DNA of 35,639 bases from CAYNFT01 sp964396535 (GTDB lineage: Bacteria; Chloroflexota; Dehalococcoidia; Dehalococcoidales; UBA2162), in NCBI GenBank assembly GCA_964396535.1, contig CAYNFT010000012.1, forward strand, positions 1-35,639. The letters are read 5' to 3'. Within the stretch, counting starts at the first letter, position 1, and every line of letters begins with the position of its first letter. This document shows, one piece after another, positions 7,779 to 16,335 of the stretch. The notes beneath the pieces were generated by a model that was given only the letters and a program-made list of their open reading frames with translations, had not been told where the DNA came from and searched no databases. The position numbers and the translations under genes are program-made.

Positions 7779-8480
7779 GTGACCAAGAAGATTCTTACAA
7801 TAGATGATGACCCAACCTTTCTCAGGCTGGTTGACCAGATCCTCACACAACACGGATTCGAGGTGCTCAAGGCTGGTGGTGGGCAGGAAGGTCTGAAGCT
7901 CCTGTTTGCCGAGAAGCCAGATATAGTGCTTCTAGATGTGACCATGCCCAGAATGGATGGCTGGCAGACCTGCCAACGCATCCGAGAAATCGCTGACGTG
8001 CCCATTATCATGCTCACCGGCAAGCAGAAGGCCGAGGAAGACATAGTGCGTGGGCTTGACTACGGAGCTGATGAGTACCTCTTTAAGCCGGTGGGGAACA
8101 GGGAGCTGGTGGCCAGGGTGCGGGCAGTATTGCGCCGCATTGAGCTGCCCTCCTCAGCAGAAGCAAAACGAGAGACTACCTACGGTGATGACTACCTCGT
8201 CGTAGATATCGCTGAGAGGAAGGTTATGGTGAAAGGAGAACGGGTGAAACTAACCCCCAGGGAGTTTCGTCTGTTTGCCCTCATGGTGGATAATGCTAGC
8301 CATATTCTTACCCATAAGGAACTCCTGGAAAAGGTGTGGGGTTGGGAATATACTGATGACCTGGATTATGTACGTATCTACATTTCACATCTGCGCCAGA
8401 AGATAGAGCCAAACCCTTCCCTGCCCAGATATATTATAACCGAACCAGGAGTCGGCTACTATTTTCAAAGAGCAGACTGA
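7779..8480 (+). CDS. OmpR/PhoB-family response regulator
   Basis: A 233-residue two-domain regulator: receiver (about 3-120, phospho-acceptor Asp53 in LLDVTMPRMDG, KP after the last strand) and C-terminal winged helix (about 130-230, with LTPREFRLFALM and DYVRIYISHLRQKIE). It starts with GTG 11 bases after the preceding stop, with GCGGAGG upstream. It is the only DNA-binding output of this seven-gene cluster, so it probably turns the phosphorelay into transcription control. Target genes cannot be read from the sequence. Confidence 0.92.
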   Translation: MTKKILTIDDDPTFLRLVDQILTQHGFEVLKAGGGQEGLKLLFAEKPDIVLLDVTMPRMDGWQTCQRIREIADVPIIMLTGKQKAEEDIVRGLDYGADEYLFKPVGNRELVARVRAVLRRIELPSSAEAKRETTYGDDYLVVDIAERKVMVKGERVKLTPREFRLFALMVDNASHILTHKELLEKVWGWEYTDDLDYVRIYISHLRQKIEPNPSLPRYIITEPGVGYYFQRAD

Positions 8481-8518
8481 CTCCAGAACCAATGTCTCAC
8501 ATCACATCTGACACCCCT

Positions 8519-8555
8519 GGGTGAGGTCATTTGCTAACCTCACCCTTTGGTTTTA
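8519..8555 (+). terminator. Terminator of the signalling operon
   Basis: GGGTGAGGT (8519-8527) pairs with ACCTCACCC (8537-8545) across a 9-base loop and is followed by TTTGGTTTT. It lies 38 bases after the OmpR-type gene. Confidence 0.7.
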
Positions 8556-8568
8556 TTAACACTCGTTG

Positions 8569-8597
8569 TTGACCCCTAAATAGGCTTATGCTAGTAT
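8569..8597 (+). promoter_or_regulatory. Promoter of the ribF-tyrS-serA operon
   Basis: TTGACC (8569-8574), 17 bases, then TAGTAT (8592-8597). This near-consensus promoter gives a leader of roughly 105 bases before ribF. The leader has no T-box, FMN element or other riboswitch that I recognise. Confidence 0.65.
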
Positions 8598-8710
8598 TAA
8601 AGCACTTCAACTAGGAGATAACTGGCAGGGTTTCTATTAAAATCCGCTTTATTTATTCAGTGGCTATCCTGTATCTTTCTACTAGTAATTCTGCTTAGGG
8701 AAAAGATTTT

Positions 8711-9655
8711 ATGCTTGTTGAGGAAGAGCTAGCCGAGTTCTCGCCAGAGAAAGATATGCTCCTGACCATCGGTGTTTTCGATGGTGTCCATCTAGGGCAC
8801 AAATATTTGATTTCACAGCTGAAGGAGCATGCCAGGCAAAAGAATTTACTTAGTGGAGTGGTAACTTTTCGCCAGCATCCCCTGGAGGTGCTATCACCTC
8901 AGACTCGGCTACCGTACCTGACTAATCTTGACGAAAAGGTAAATCTTATTAAAAGTGAAGGTGTTGAGGCAGTCATTGCCTTGTCCTTCACCCCGGAGTT
9001 AGCTCAACTTAGTGCTGAGCAATTTGTCGGTCTATTAAAGAAATACCTCAGAATGCAAGGTCTGGTAATTGGGCCTGACTTTGCCTTAGGTCGAAACAGG
9101 GAAGGTAATGCTGATACCCTCCGCGCATTAGGGCAGGGTATGGACTTCAGTGTAACAGTAATACCCCCTGTAAAGGTAAAGGGTGAAGTAGTAAGCAGCA
9201 CCGCTATCAGAAATGCTCTAGCTAATGGTAATATGAAAAGAGTAACTAGCCTGATAGGGCGTTCGTTCAGCCTTCAGGGGCACGTAACCACGGGAGTAGG
9301 CCGGGGTTTGGAGTTAGGTTTCCCCACAGCCAATTTGGAGATAGACCAAAAACAGACTCTCCCCCCGGAGGGTGTTTATGCCACCTGGACCTATGTTGAC
9401 GGTAAAGCCTATCAATCGGTGACTAACATTGGAAAGCGTCCTACTTTTGGTGGCAATGGGCGTACCGTAGAGACCTATATCCTCAACTATCAGGGTAACC
9501 TGTATGGGCGCGAGCTAAAAATTGACATCGTAGAGCGCCTTCGTGGTGAGAAGCGGTTTGACACTGTAGAGGAACTGAAGAAACAGATAGCTGAGGATGT
9601 AAAACAAGGGAAAGCTATACTGGATACTCAGCCAGAAAGTAGCCAGATTGCCTAA
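8711..9655 (+). CDS. ribF: Bifunctional riboflavin kinase / FAD synthetase
   Basis: A 314-residue cytoplasmic enzyme that phosphorylates riboflavin to FMN and adenylates FMN to FAD. The N-terminal FAD synthetase domain shows TIGVFDGVHLGH (19-30) and VVSSTAIRNAL; the C-terminal riboflavin kinase domain (from about 185) shows GRGLELGFPTANLE and a conserved NIGKRPTFGG. The length is normal for RibF. The ATG at 8711 places the nucleotide-binding loop at the usual distance. It is the first gene of an operon with tyrS, an aminotransferase and serA, with gaps of 29, 17 and 54 bases. No functional link to tyrS is apparent. Confidence 0.93.
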   Translation: MLVEEELAEFSPEKDMLLTIGVFDGVHLGHKYLISQLKEHARQKNLLSGVVTFRQHPLEVLSPQTRLPYLTNLDEKVNLIKSEGVEAVIALSFTPELAQLSAEQFVGLLKKYLRMQGLVIGPDFALGRNREGNADTLRALGQGMDFSVTVIPPVKVKGEVVSSTAIRNALANGNMKRVTSLIGRSFSLQGHVTTGVGRGLELGFPTANLEIDQKQTLPPEGVYATWTYVDGKAYQSVTNIGKRPTFGGNGRTVETYILNYQGNLYGRELKIDIVERLRGEKRFDTVEELKKQIAEDVKQGKAILDTQPESSQIA

Positions 9656-9684
9656 AAAATAGATTCCTGAGGTAATAATAAGCT

Positions 9685-10914
9685 ATGGATATTAATTATG
9701 TACTCAAGCGAGCGGTAGCTGAGGTCATAGTCGAAGAAGAGCTAAGAGAGATACTCAAATCAGGCAGGAAACTACGCCTTAAAGAGGGCTTAGACCCCAG
9801 CACCACTGATATCACCTTGGGACATATGGTGGGGCTCAGGAAATTGCGCCAGTTTCAGGAGATGGGGCATCAGGTTGTCCTTATCGTTGGCGACTGGACG
9901 GCCCGTATTGGTGACCCCAGCGGTGCTTCTGTCACTCGCCCTATGCTGTCTGCCGAACAGGTGAAGGCTAACGCCCAGACCTATATGGAGCAGTTCTTCA
10001 GGGTGGTTGATAAAGAAAAAACGGAGGTGAGGTGGCAGAGCGAGTGGTTTGATAAGTTCGACTTGAGTACTGTAATACGACTTACCAGTAAGTTTACCGT
10101 TGCCCAGTTTCTCGCCCGCGAGGACTTCAGCAACAGGTATAATTCTGGAAAGCCTATCGCCATAACCGAGTTGCTGTATCCGCTTATGCAAGCATACGAC
10201 TCCGTAGCTATTCAGGCTGATGTTGAGTTTGGCGGCCTTGACCAGAAGTTTAATTTCCTTGTCGGCAGGGAGCTTCAATCAATAATGGGGCAGCGAGCCC
10301 AGCAGTGTTTTATGACTCCTCTGCTGGTCGGTACCGATGGTAGTCAGAAGATGAGCAAAAGTCTGGGTAACTATATCGGCGTCGCCGAGCCACCCGACGA
10401 GATATACGGCAAAGTAATGTCTATCACCGATAGTCTTATTATGGACTACTTTGAGCTATTAACTGACGTCCCTGACAAAGAACTTGCCGAATTCAGACAA
10501 GCCCTTGCCAACGATGCCGTCAATCCGATGGAACTCAAGAAGCGACTGGCCAGGGAGATTGTAATCCAGCTTTACGACCGGAAGGCAGCAAGTGAGGCTG
10601 AGGAACAGTTCGAAAAAGTAGTTCAGAGACGGGAGATACCAGAGGAGATACCTGAGTATCACATATCTTTTAATGAGTTTGCCGAATCTAAGGAACCCTC
10701 AGGACAAACTGTAATCAGTATCAGTCGACTGCTTGTAAAGACCAACCTGGCAAAAAGTCGTAGTGAAGCTAATCGATTGATAAACCAACGGGCTGTAGAG
10801 ATAAATGGCAAGAAAATAAGTACCCTTAAAGACATAATCGACAATGGTAGTATTATCAAGGTTGGCAAGCGTCACTTTGCTAAAATCATTAATTCAGATA
10901 TACTGAGTAGTTAG
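9685..10914 (+). CDS. tyrS: Tyrosyl-tRNA synthetase
   Basis: A 409-residue class I aminoacyl-tRNA synthetase that charges tRNA-Tyr. The HIGH-like signature appears in GLDPSTTDITLGHMVG (35-50), the KMSKS loop is intact at 222-226, and GGLDQKFN lies between them. A C-terminal S4 RNA-binding domain covers about 345-405 (LVKTNLAKSRSEANRLI). The pattern matches the TyrZ-like bacterial type. It follows ribF by 29 bases. There is no T-box in front of it. Confidence 0.93.
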   Translation: MDINYVLKRAVAEVIVEEELREILKSGRKLRLKEGLDPSTTDITLGHMVGLRKLRQFQEMGHQVVLIVGDWTARIGDPSGASVTRPMLSAEQVKANAQTYMEQFFRVVDKEKTEVRWQSEWFDKFDLSTVIRLTSKFTVAQFLAREDFSNRYNSGKPIAITELLYPLMQAYDSVAIQADVEFGGLDQKFNFLVGRELQSIMGQRAQQCFMTPLLVGTDGSQKMSKSLGNYIGVAEPPDEIYGKVMSITDSLIMDYFELLTDVPDKELAEFRQALANDAVNPMELKKRLAREIVIQLYDRKAASEAEEQFEKVVQRREIPEEIPEYHISFNEFAESKEPSGQTVISISRLLVKTNLAKSRSEANRLINQRAVEINGKKISTLKDIIDNGSIIKVGKRHFAKIINSDILSS

Positions 10915-10931
10915 AAGTAAAAAGGAGACAC

Positions 10932-12026
10932 GTGGAAGAGTTACGCATTCCTGGGCCTACCCCTTGCCCCGCTGAAGTTCTCCAGGCGATGACCAAACAG
11001 ATGATAAATCATCGGGGAGAGGAATTTCAGGGGATACTGAGAGATGTTACTGACAAGCTGAAGCAATTGTTCCAGACCAAGAATGATGTTTTCCTGCTTA
11101 CTGGCTCGGGAACAGGCGGCTTAGAAGCAACCATCGTTAATACTCTATCTCCTGGTGATAAGGTATTATCTGTATCCAACGGGGTTTTCGGGGAACGCTT
11201 TGCCACTATTGCCCAACGATTTGGAGCTGAGGTAATCCCTCTCCGCTTTGAATGGGGCAAAGCGGCTGATGCCGATGCGGTGCGCAAGGCCCTACAGACT
11301 GAACCAAACATCAAAGCAGTACTGGTCACTCACAATGAAACCTCCACCGGCGTTACCAATGACCTAGCTTCAATAAGCTCGGTAGTTAAGGAATTTGATA
11401 AGCTACTGCTGGTTGATGCCATCAGCAGTCTGGGCTCAATTAACCTGCCAGTAGATGAGTGGCACTGCGATGTTGTCGTAACCGGCTCCCAGAAGGGGTG
11501 GATGGTTCCACCCGGTCTGGCTATGGTCAGTGTGAGCCAGGAAGCCTGGCAGGCGCACGCCGATGCCAGGATGCCTTACTTTTACTGGGACTTTTCCCAG
11601 GCCAAAAACTATCTGGAAAAAGGACAGACACCGTGGACACCGTCTATTACTATCGTATTTACTCTATCGGTATCGCTGGAAATGATGCTAAAGGAAGGCT
11701 TACCTAATATCATAGCCCGCCATGCACGGGTTGGCAAAGCAGCCCGGGATGGGGTAAAATCATTAGGGCTATCCCTCTTCGCTGAAGAAGATTACGCCTC
11801 CAATACGGTTACCTCGGTAAGCTCTTCAGATGGGCTTGATACTAAAAAGTTGCTCCAAATTCTCAGAGAGGAGCACCAGGTCGTGCTCGGTGGCGGGCAA
11901 CAGAAATTAGACGGTAGAATATTTCGCATCGGGCATCTGGGTTGGGTAACAGAGGATGATATTAAAAAAGTAATATCATCCCTAAAAGCGGCCCTCCCGG
12001 AAGCAGGCTTTGTAGCGGTAGAGTAA
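10932..12026 (+). CDS. Class V aminotransferase (alanine/serine-glyoxylate type)
   Basis: A 364-residue PLP enzyme of the alanine-glyoxylate / serine-pyruvate family. The PLP lysine is Lys188 in VVTGSQKGWMVPPG, with Asp162 in LLVDAISSLGS and TGSGTGGLEA near the N-terminus. It starts with GTG after AAAAGGAG. It lies 54 bases before serA, and no serC is in the window, so it may supply the phosphoserine or serine aminotransferase step of serine synthesis. This is inference from position; glyoxylate transamination is the alternative. Confidence 0.87.
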   Translation: MEELRIPGPTPCPAEVLQAMTKQMINHRGEEFQGILRDVTDKLKQLFQTKNDVFLLTGSGTGGLEATIVNTLSPGDKVLSVSNGVFGERFATIAQRFGAEVIPLRFEWGKAADADAVRKALQTEPNIKAVLVTHNETSTGVTNDLASISSVVKEFDKLLLVDAISSLGSINLPVDEWHCDVVVTGSQKGWMVPPGLAMVSVSQEAWQAHADARMPYFYWDFSQAKNYLEKGQTPWTPSITIVFTLSVSLEMMLKEGLPNIIARHARVGKAARDGVKSLGLSLFAEEDYASNTVTSVSSSDGLDTKKLLQILREEHQVVLGGGQQKLDGRIFRIGHLGWVTEDDIKKVISSLKAALPEAGFVAVE

Positions 12027-12080
12027 CGCTTCTGTGGGAAGAAATAAATAGAAAAGAGGAGAATTCTAGCGAGTTAGTTT

Positions 12081-13655
12081 ATGAAGGTTCTAGTTACTGA
12101 GTCCGTTTGGGAAGAAGGAATAGATACCCTCCGTAGCTATGCTGAGGTTGATATTAGACTAGGACTAAAGCCTGAGGAGCTAATATCCATTATTGGTGAC
12201 TACGAAGCTCTGGTAGTTCGTAGCCAGACCCGGGTATCGTCTGAAGTGATAGAAGCCGGCAAGAAACTACAGGTCATCGCCCGAGCTGGTGTTGGTGTCG
12301 ATAATATTGATGTAGAGGAAGCAACACGTTGTGGCATAGTGGTGGTTAATGCCCCCACCAGTAATACCACCGCAGCTGCTGAGCACACCATTGCCCTTAT
12401 GCTTGCCCTGGCTCGTCATATTCCTCAGGCTAATGCCATGCTCAAAGCTGGGTTATGGCAGCGAAATGATTTCATGGGCACTGAGGTCAGAAATAAAATA
12501 CTAGGTATCATTGGCTTGGGTAACATTGGTTCAGAGGTAGCCAGACGTGCCCGGGGTCTGGAGATGAGAGTCCTTGCCTGTGACCCCTTTATCTCTATTG
12601 ACCATGCCCGTAACCTTCACGTGGAGCTGGTGTCCCTAGAACAGCTACTAAAAGATTCAGATTTTATCACTCTCCACGTCCCGCTAACAAAATCAACAAA
12701 CGGATTAATTGGAGCCAAAGAGCTAGCTCTAGTCAAGCCAACAGTTCGTATCATCAATACTGCCCGAGGTGGGCTAATTGATGAAGAAGCACTGGTTAAG
12801 GCAGTGAGAGAGGAAAGAGTGGCTGGCTCCGCCTTTGACGTCTTTGATACGGAGCCGCTTACCAATAGTATCCTCTTTGAAGAGAATAACATTATTGTCA
12901 CCCCTCATTTAGGAGCTTCTACCGCCGAAGCTCAAGCTCTGGTTTCCGAAGATATAGCCGAGCAGGTTATTGCTATATTTAAGGGACAGCCAGCCCGATA
13001 CGCCATTAATGCCCCCTATATCTCAGTTGAAACTATATCTGTACTGGCACCCTTTATCAAGGTCGCTACCTCAGCAGGCAAGCTGGTTGCCCAGCTAGTT
13101 GAGGGACAAATGAGCTCTCTCCAGATTAGATATGAGGGCGAGGTTTCCAACTATGACACTAATGTTCTCAAGGCAGCTGTCCTTGGGGGATTACTTGAGG
13201 AGATAAGTGAGGAACGGATTAATCTGGTCAATGCCAACATAATAGCTGCCCGGCGCGGCTTAACCGTGGTTGAGCAGAAAGAGGCTACCTGCGAGAATTA
13301 TGCCAGCCTTATTACCGTGCAGGTTACCACCAGCACCGATAGTGTTATTGTGGCTACAACTTTGGTTCGGGGCGAAACCCACATCGTGCGGGTTGACGGC
13401 TACTGGATAGACATTTACCCCAGCGAAGGATATTTCTTGTTCTGCGACCACCTTGACCGTCCGGGACTCCTTGGAGCTGTAGGCAGGATAACCGGTGACG
13501 CCAATATAAATATCAGTGCTATGCATGTCGGCCGCCTTAAGCCCAGAGGGGAGGCACTAATGATACTGCTCCTGGACGAACTTCTACCAGAGGAGACACA
13601 GCAAAAGATATTATCTATCCCTGATATTTACACCGCTAAACTGGTAAAACTGTAG
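12081..13655 (+). CDS. serA: D-3-phosphoglycerate dehydrogenase
   Basis: A 524-residue NAD-dependent enzyme that oxidises 3-phosphoglycerate to phosphohydroxypyruvate, the first step of serine synthesis. The NAD-binding motif GLGNIG is at 145-150. The catalytic set is Arg229 (NTARGG), Glu258 (DTEP) and His276 (PHLGAS). An intervening domain and a C-terminal ACT domain (about 450-524, HLDRPGLLGAVGRIT) make this the long SerA form, which is often inhibited by serine. It is the last gene of the operon and faces the DUF1015 gene with a 50-base gap. Confidence 0.95.
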   Translation: MKVLVTESVWEEGIDTLRSYAEVDIRLGLKPEELISIIGDYEALVVRSQTRVSSEVIEAGKKLQVIARAGVGVDNIDVEEATRCGIVVVNAPTSNTTAAAEHTIALMLALARHIPQANAMLKAGLWQRNDFMGTEVRNKILGIIGLGNIGSEVARRARGLEMRVLACDPFISIDHARNLHVELVSLEQLLKDSDFITLHVPLTKSTNGLIGAKELALVKPTVRIINTARGGLIDEEALVKAVREERVAGSAFDVFDTEPLTNSILFEENNIIVTPHLGASTAEAQALVSEDIAEQVIAIFKGQPARYAINAPYISVETISVLAPFIKVATSAGKLVAQLVEGQMSSLQIRYEGEVSNYDTNVLKAAVLGGLLEEISEERINLVNANIIAARRGLTVVEQKEATCENYASLITVQVTTSTDSVIVATTLVRGETHIVRVDGYWIDIYPSEGYFLFCDHLDRPGLLGAVGRITGDANINISAMHVGRLKPRGEALMILLLDELLPEETQQKILSIPDIYTAKLVKL

Positions 13656-13705
13656 TCACTGACTTCTGAACTGACGTTCCTGGCTCTGATTGCTTGGTAA
13701 GCAGC

Positions 13706-15016
13706 CTACACCAGTCGGTTAAAAATTAACCCCGATGGTGATTTTGGATAAAAATAGGTAGACTTCCTGGGCATCTTGTCACCAGCATCGGCAATGGCTT
13801 TAATCACCTCTGGCTTGACCGGACTTAATAGTAAGGCTAGCTGGTATTCCTGAGTCAGTACCCTGTTTACTGCGTCTGTCATATCATAACTGTAGGCAAG
13901 GCTTGTCTTCTCTTTATCGCCGCTTAGTGCCAGGAGCTTCTCCAATATAATATGGTCAGTGATACTAACATCTAACTTCTTGTATAGCTCAGAATGGAAG
14001 TAAGGCATCATTTGGCTGACTGCAGCCAGGTCACGCAGCTTCAGTACGAAAAGGCACTCCGTGGTCGGACCAAAAAGAATTACTCTAACCTCATTTGGTT
14101 CAGTGAGCAAATCGTCGACCTGCTTCCAGACACCAGGCACACTTAATGGCAACTCCTCTATTTCAAAGAATACCTTCAGCTTAGCCATCAACCCATCCAG
14201 GGTTGGTTTTGATATACCGCGGACCAGTCGGTGGGGAGCAAGAATAACAAGCCCCGGGTCAGCAAAATCTACCAGCTCCATCATCACAAAATTAAACGCC
14301 TCATCCTCCGACGCTGATGGTGAATAGGCACGTCTCTCAAGCCGATAAGCAAGAGCACTCTCATAGCGATGGTGCCCATCAGCAATATAAAGCGGCTGCC
14401 TTGCTAGGCTACTGCTTATTTGATTAACCACCTCAACATCAGTGATAGCCCATACATTATGACCTTCGCCATTTGCGCTCTTTAAGCTAATTAGAGGTTT
14501 GCCCCGCTCCTGCTCAGCTAATAAAGAGGAGATTCGCTGTCCTCGGTCTTCAAACAGAGCCAAAATTGGGCTGGTATTAGCCTGGAGCGCCCATAATAAA
14601 CTTAATCGGTCACCCCTGGGCTCGGTTAGTGTGCCTTCGTGAGGGCGGATGACCATCTTATCCCATTCCTCCACTCTGACACGGGCGACTATGCTGCGGC
14701 GTTTATATTTCCTCCCCTGGTTCGTGAAAAAGTGGTCATGGAGGTAGATAGCCGGAATTTCATCAATCTCAAGAACGCCCTGCTTTAGCCACTGTTCTAG
14801 GGTAGCTGCTGAGCGAGCATATTTATTGTCCGTAACTGTATCCTGAGGTAACTCCCGACCAGATTCCAGTCGCACAAAGTTATACTCGCTTCTCAGATAG
14901 AGCTCTTGCTGTTGCTGTGAGGTAATAATATCATAAGGAGGACAGATAACCACTGACCGGTCTTTAACCAGCGACTCATTATAATGTACGCCCCGGAAAG
15001 GATGAATATCAGCCAC
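13706..15016 (-). CDS. DUF1015 family protein
   Basis: A 436-residue protein with DUF1015 hallmarks: an N-terminal IHPFRGVHY, CPPYDIIT near residue 25, and the highly conserved YIADGHHRYESALAY in the middle. The start is a GTG with AAAGGAA upstream. Its function is not established to my knowledge. It converges on serA here, which hints at a link to serine or phosphoserine metabolism; that is inference from position only. It lies 107 bases downstream of the GX3-repeat gene on the same strand and may be co-transcribed with it. Confidence 0.87.
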   Translation of the reverse strand: MADIHPFRGVHYNESLVKDRSVVICPPYDIITSQQQQELYLRSEYNFVRLESGRELPQDTVTDNKYARSAATLEQWLKQGVLEIDEIPAIYLHDHFFTNQGRKYKRRSIVARVRVEEWDKMVIRPHEGTLTEPRGDRLSLLWALQANTSPILALFEDRGQRISSLLAEQERGKPLISLKSANGEGHNVWAITDVEVVNQISSSLARQPLYIADGHHRYESALAYRLERRAYSPSASEDEAFNFVMMELVDFADPGLVILAPHRLVRGISKPTLDGLMAKLKVFFEIEELPLSVPGVWKQVDDLLTEPNEVRVILFGPTTECLFVLKLRDLAAVSQMMPYFHSELYKKLDVSITDHIILEKLLALSGDKEKTSLAYSYDMTDAVNRVLTQEYQLALLLSPVKPEVIKAIADAGDKMPRKSTYFYPKSPSGLIFNRLV

Positions 15017-15123
15017 GCTCGCCTGGTTCCTTTCTAACTCGACCTATAACGGTATGGTTTATACCGCCTTAGTTTAACCTGTGCCTTGGAGAAGACACAA
15101 GAAATCGCTCTACTCCTTAATCT

Positions 15124-15906
15124 TTACCAAATGACCACGATATCCATTATCGTATCATCATAGGATGGTTTTTCGTAATAGTAGCCAGCTTTAGGTACTA
15201 TACACAGGTAATAATGTTTACCTATGACAGGTTTTGACTCCTCGTCACTAATCGGCTCAAAGTAGACAAGACCCTTATCAGTAGTATTAAAGGCAACTAT
15301 AGCATGTCCACCCTCTAGATAACGTAGTTCAACAAAGGCGCATCGCAAGCCCGCTTGCTCGGCATTATTGCACACATCCCTGGCAAAGTGGCTGCATACA
15401 TAAACTCCATAGGTATCTTCAACGTATTCGTTCTTATCTGTCTTATCATCTCTCAGGAAAGCGACCACCTCTGTATAAGTCGGGTCTTTTAATGTATAAC
15501 CGTGCCCCAAGCCATCTTCCAAGCCCTCATCGTATCCTGTCGCATATCCATCGGCCGTGCCCGAGATATAGCCTTCGGTTTCACCTGAGCTATAGCCATC
15601 ATCTCTACCCGAAGAATAACCCTCATCATAGCCAGCCTGCTCGCCTGTGGTATAACCCTCATCATAGCCAGCCTGCTCGCCTGTGGTATAGCCTTCATCA
15701 TAGCCAGTCTGCTCGCCTGTGCTATAGCCTTCATCATAGCCAGCCTGCTTACCTGAGATATAGCCAGCCTCTTCTCCTTCAGGATAGCCGGTATCGTATC
15801 CTGCTGTCTCACCCATAGCGTATGCCGCCTGGTAACCAAAGTAACCACCCAAGCCCATTATGACCGCCACAGCCAACGATATAAATATTAGTTTCATCAA
15901 TCGCAT
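15124..15906 (-). CDS. Membrane-anchored GX3-repeat protein with transglutaminase-like C-terminus
   Basis: A 260-residue protein in three parts. Residues about 4-30 form an uncleaved-looking membrane anchor. From residue 20 to 136 every fourth residue is Gly, with one exception (Ala28), giving about 29 Gly-X3 units such as GYDE, GYTT and GEQA. This resembles the deca-GX3 pattern of Yae1-like proteins. The C-terminal part (about 140-260) has Cys171 (VYVCSHFA), His201 (EGGHAIVAF) and Glu217 (VYFEPIS), the order of a transglutaminase/papain-like triad. It is probably exported and tethered to the membrane. The SD is a G-run eight bases before the ATG. Substrate and function are unknown. Confidence 0.75.
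   Translation of the reverse strand: MRLMKLIFISLAVAVIMGLGGYFGYQAAYAMGETAGYDTGYPEGEEAGYISGKQAGYDEGYSTGEQTGYDEGYTTGEQAGYDEGYTTGEQAGYDEGYSSGRDDGYSSGETEGYISGTADGYATGYDEGLEDGLGHGYTLKDPTYTEVVAFLRDDKTDKNEYVEDTYGVYVCSHFARDVCNNAEQAGLRCAFVELRYLEGGHAIVAFNTTDKGLVYFEPISDEESKPVIGKHYYLCIVPKAGYYYEKPSYDDTIMDIVVIW
15600..15780. repeat. 36-bp in-frame tandem repeats in the GX3-repeat gene
   Basis: A 36-base unit coding for 12 residues (YDEGYTTGEQAG type) recurs in tandem. Two adjacent copies around 15630-15700 are almost identical and the flanking copies have diverged. Copy number is likely to vary between strains. It is coding repeat, not a CRISPR array. Confidence 0.8.
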
Positions 15907-15989
15907 TTTAATTAACCCCCCATTCTATCAATGCATATTATATCCATTTATCTTCTGACTAGCTATAGACTGTGATATATGTTTTTTAG

Positions 15990-16010
15990 TAACCCATCCC
16001 CCTTTCCCCC
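15990..16010 (-). repeat. Inverted fragment of the two-hairpin repeat
   Basis: Read on the minus strand this is GGGGGAAAGGGGGATGGGTT, matching the 3' part of the repeat copy at 16198-16274 in the opposite direction. It lies upstream of the GX3-repeat gene. The surrounding gene-free stretch 15907-16335 holds this fragment, the full repeat copy and the ligA promoter, and otherwise nothing that I recognise. Confidence 0.5.
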
Positions 16011-16197
16011 ATTTGAATGAGGTTAGACTAACAAGGCGTCTGCTAGGAGTACCAACTCCTCTTTCTTCTCTTCTCCCTCTCCTTTGAAGGAGTGAATACT
16101 AAAGGAGAGTTAAAGAGAGAAAAAGCCTACAATATTAAAGGGGGGTATCGTAGTGAATTTTAGAGGGATGAAGATATGGGTATTTTAGGGAGTTCTG

Positions 16198-16274
16198 GAG
16201 GGACTTCGTCCCTCTTAAAAAAGTTTCCCCCTTCCCCTTGACAAGGGGAAGGGGGAAAAAGGGGGATGGGGTTA
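16198..16274 (+). repeat. Two-hairpin repeat, copy 1 (upstream of ligA)
   Basis: Hairpin 1 is GAGGGAC-TTC-GTCCCTC (16198-16214). Hairpin 2 has a 16-17 bp arm of C and T runs (16224-16240) pairing with 16242-16258, followed by AAGGGGGATGGGGTTA. It has the same layout and direction as the copies before pth, the ABC genes, ahcY and the phosphohexomutase gene. Confidence 0.85.
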
Positions 16275-16318
16275 TTATTATGAAACCAGGGGGATAGGTT
16301 GGTAAACGACCTCTGTGA

Positions 16319-16324
16319 TATAAT
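16319..16324 (+). promoter_or_regulatory. -10 box of ligA, close to the start codon
   Basis: A perfect TATAAT lies 11 bases before the ATG at 16336 and 14 before the ATG at 16339. Transcription would start near 16331, leaving almost no leader and no ribosome binding site. The -35 region is weak (TTGGTA, poor spacing). Confidence 0.5.
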
Positions 16325-16335
16325 ATTTGCATCAT

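Noticed and set aside
8598..8710. Possible FMN riboswitch or T-box in the ribF-tyrS leader
   Set aside because: The leader is A/T-rich and lacks the conserved FMN element and the T-box AGGGTGG core.
13685..13705. Terminator between serA and the DUF1015 gene
   Set aside because: Only a 4-5 bp stem (GCTT/AAGC) is present and there is no T-run on either strand.
15600..15780. Regularly spaced repeats resembling a CRISPR array
   Set aside because: The units are directly tandem with no unique spacers and encode in-frame protein repeats.
15492..15848. Long open frames in other frames across the GX3-repeat gene
   Set aside because: They result from the 36-bp repeat, which is a multiple of three and keeps all frames open. 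The annotated frame has an anchor, a start site and a domain; the others are low-complexity.
16135..16335. 66-residue minus-strand frame in the ligA upstream gap
   Set aside because: It is composed of the two-hairpin repeat and the ligA promoter and has no coding features.
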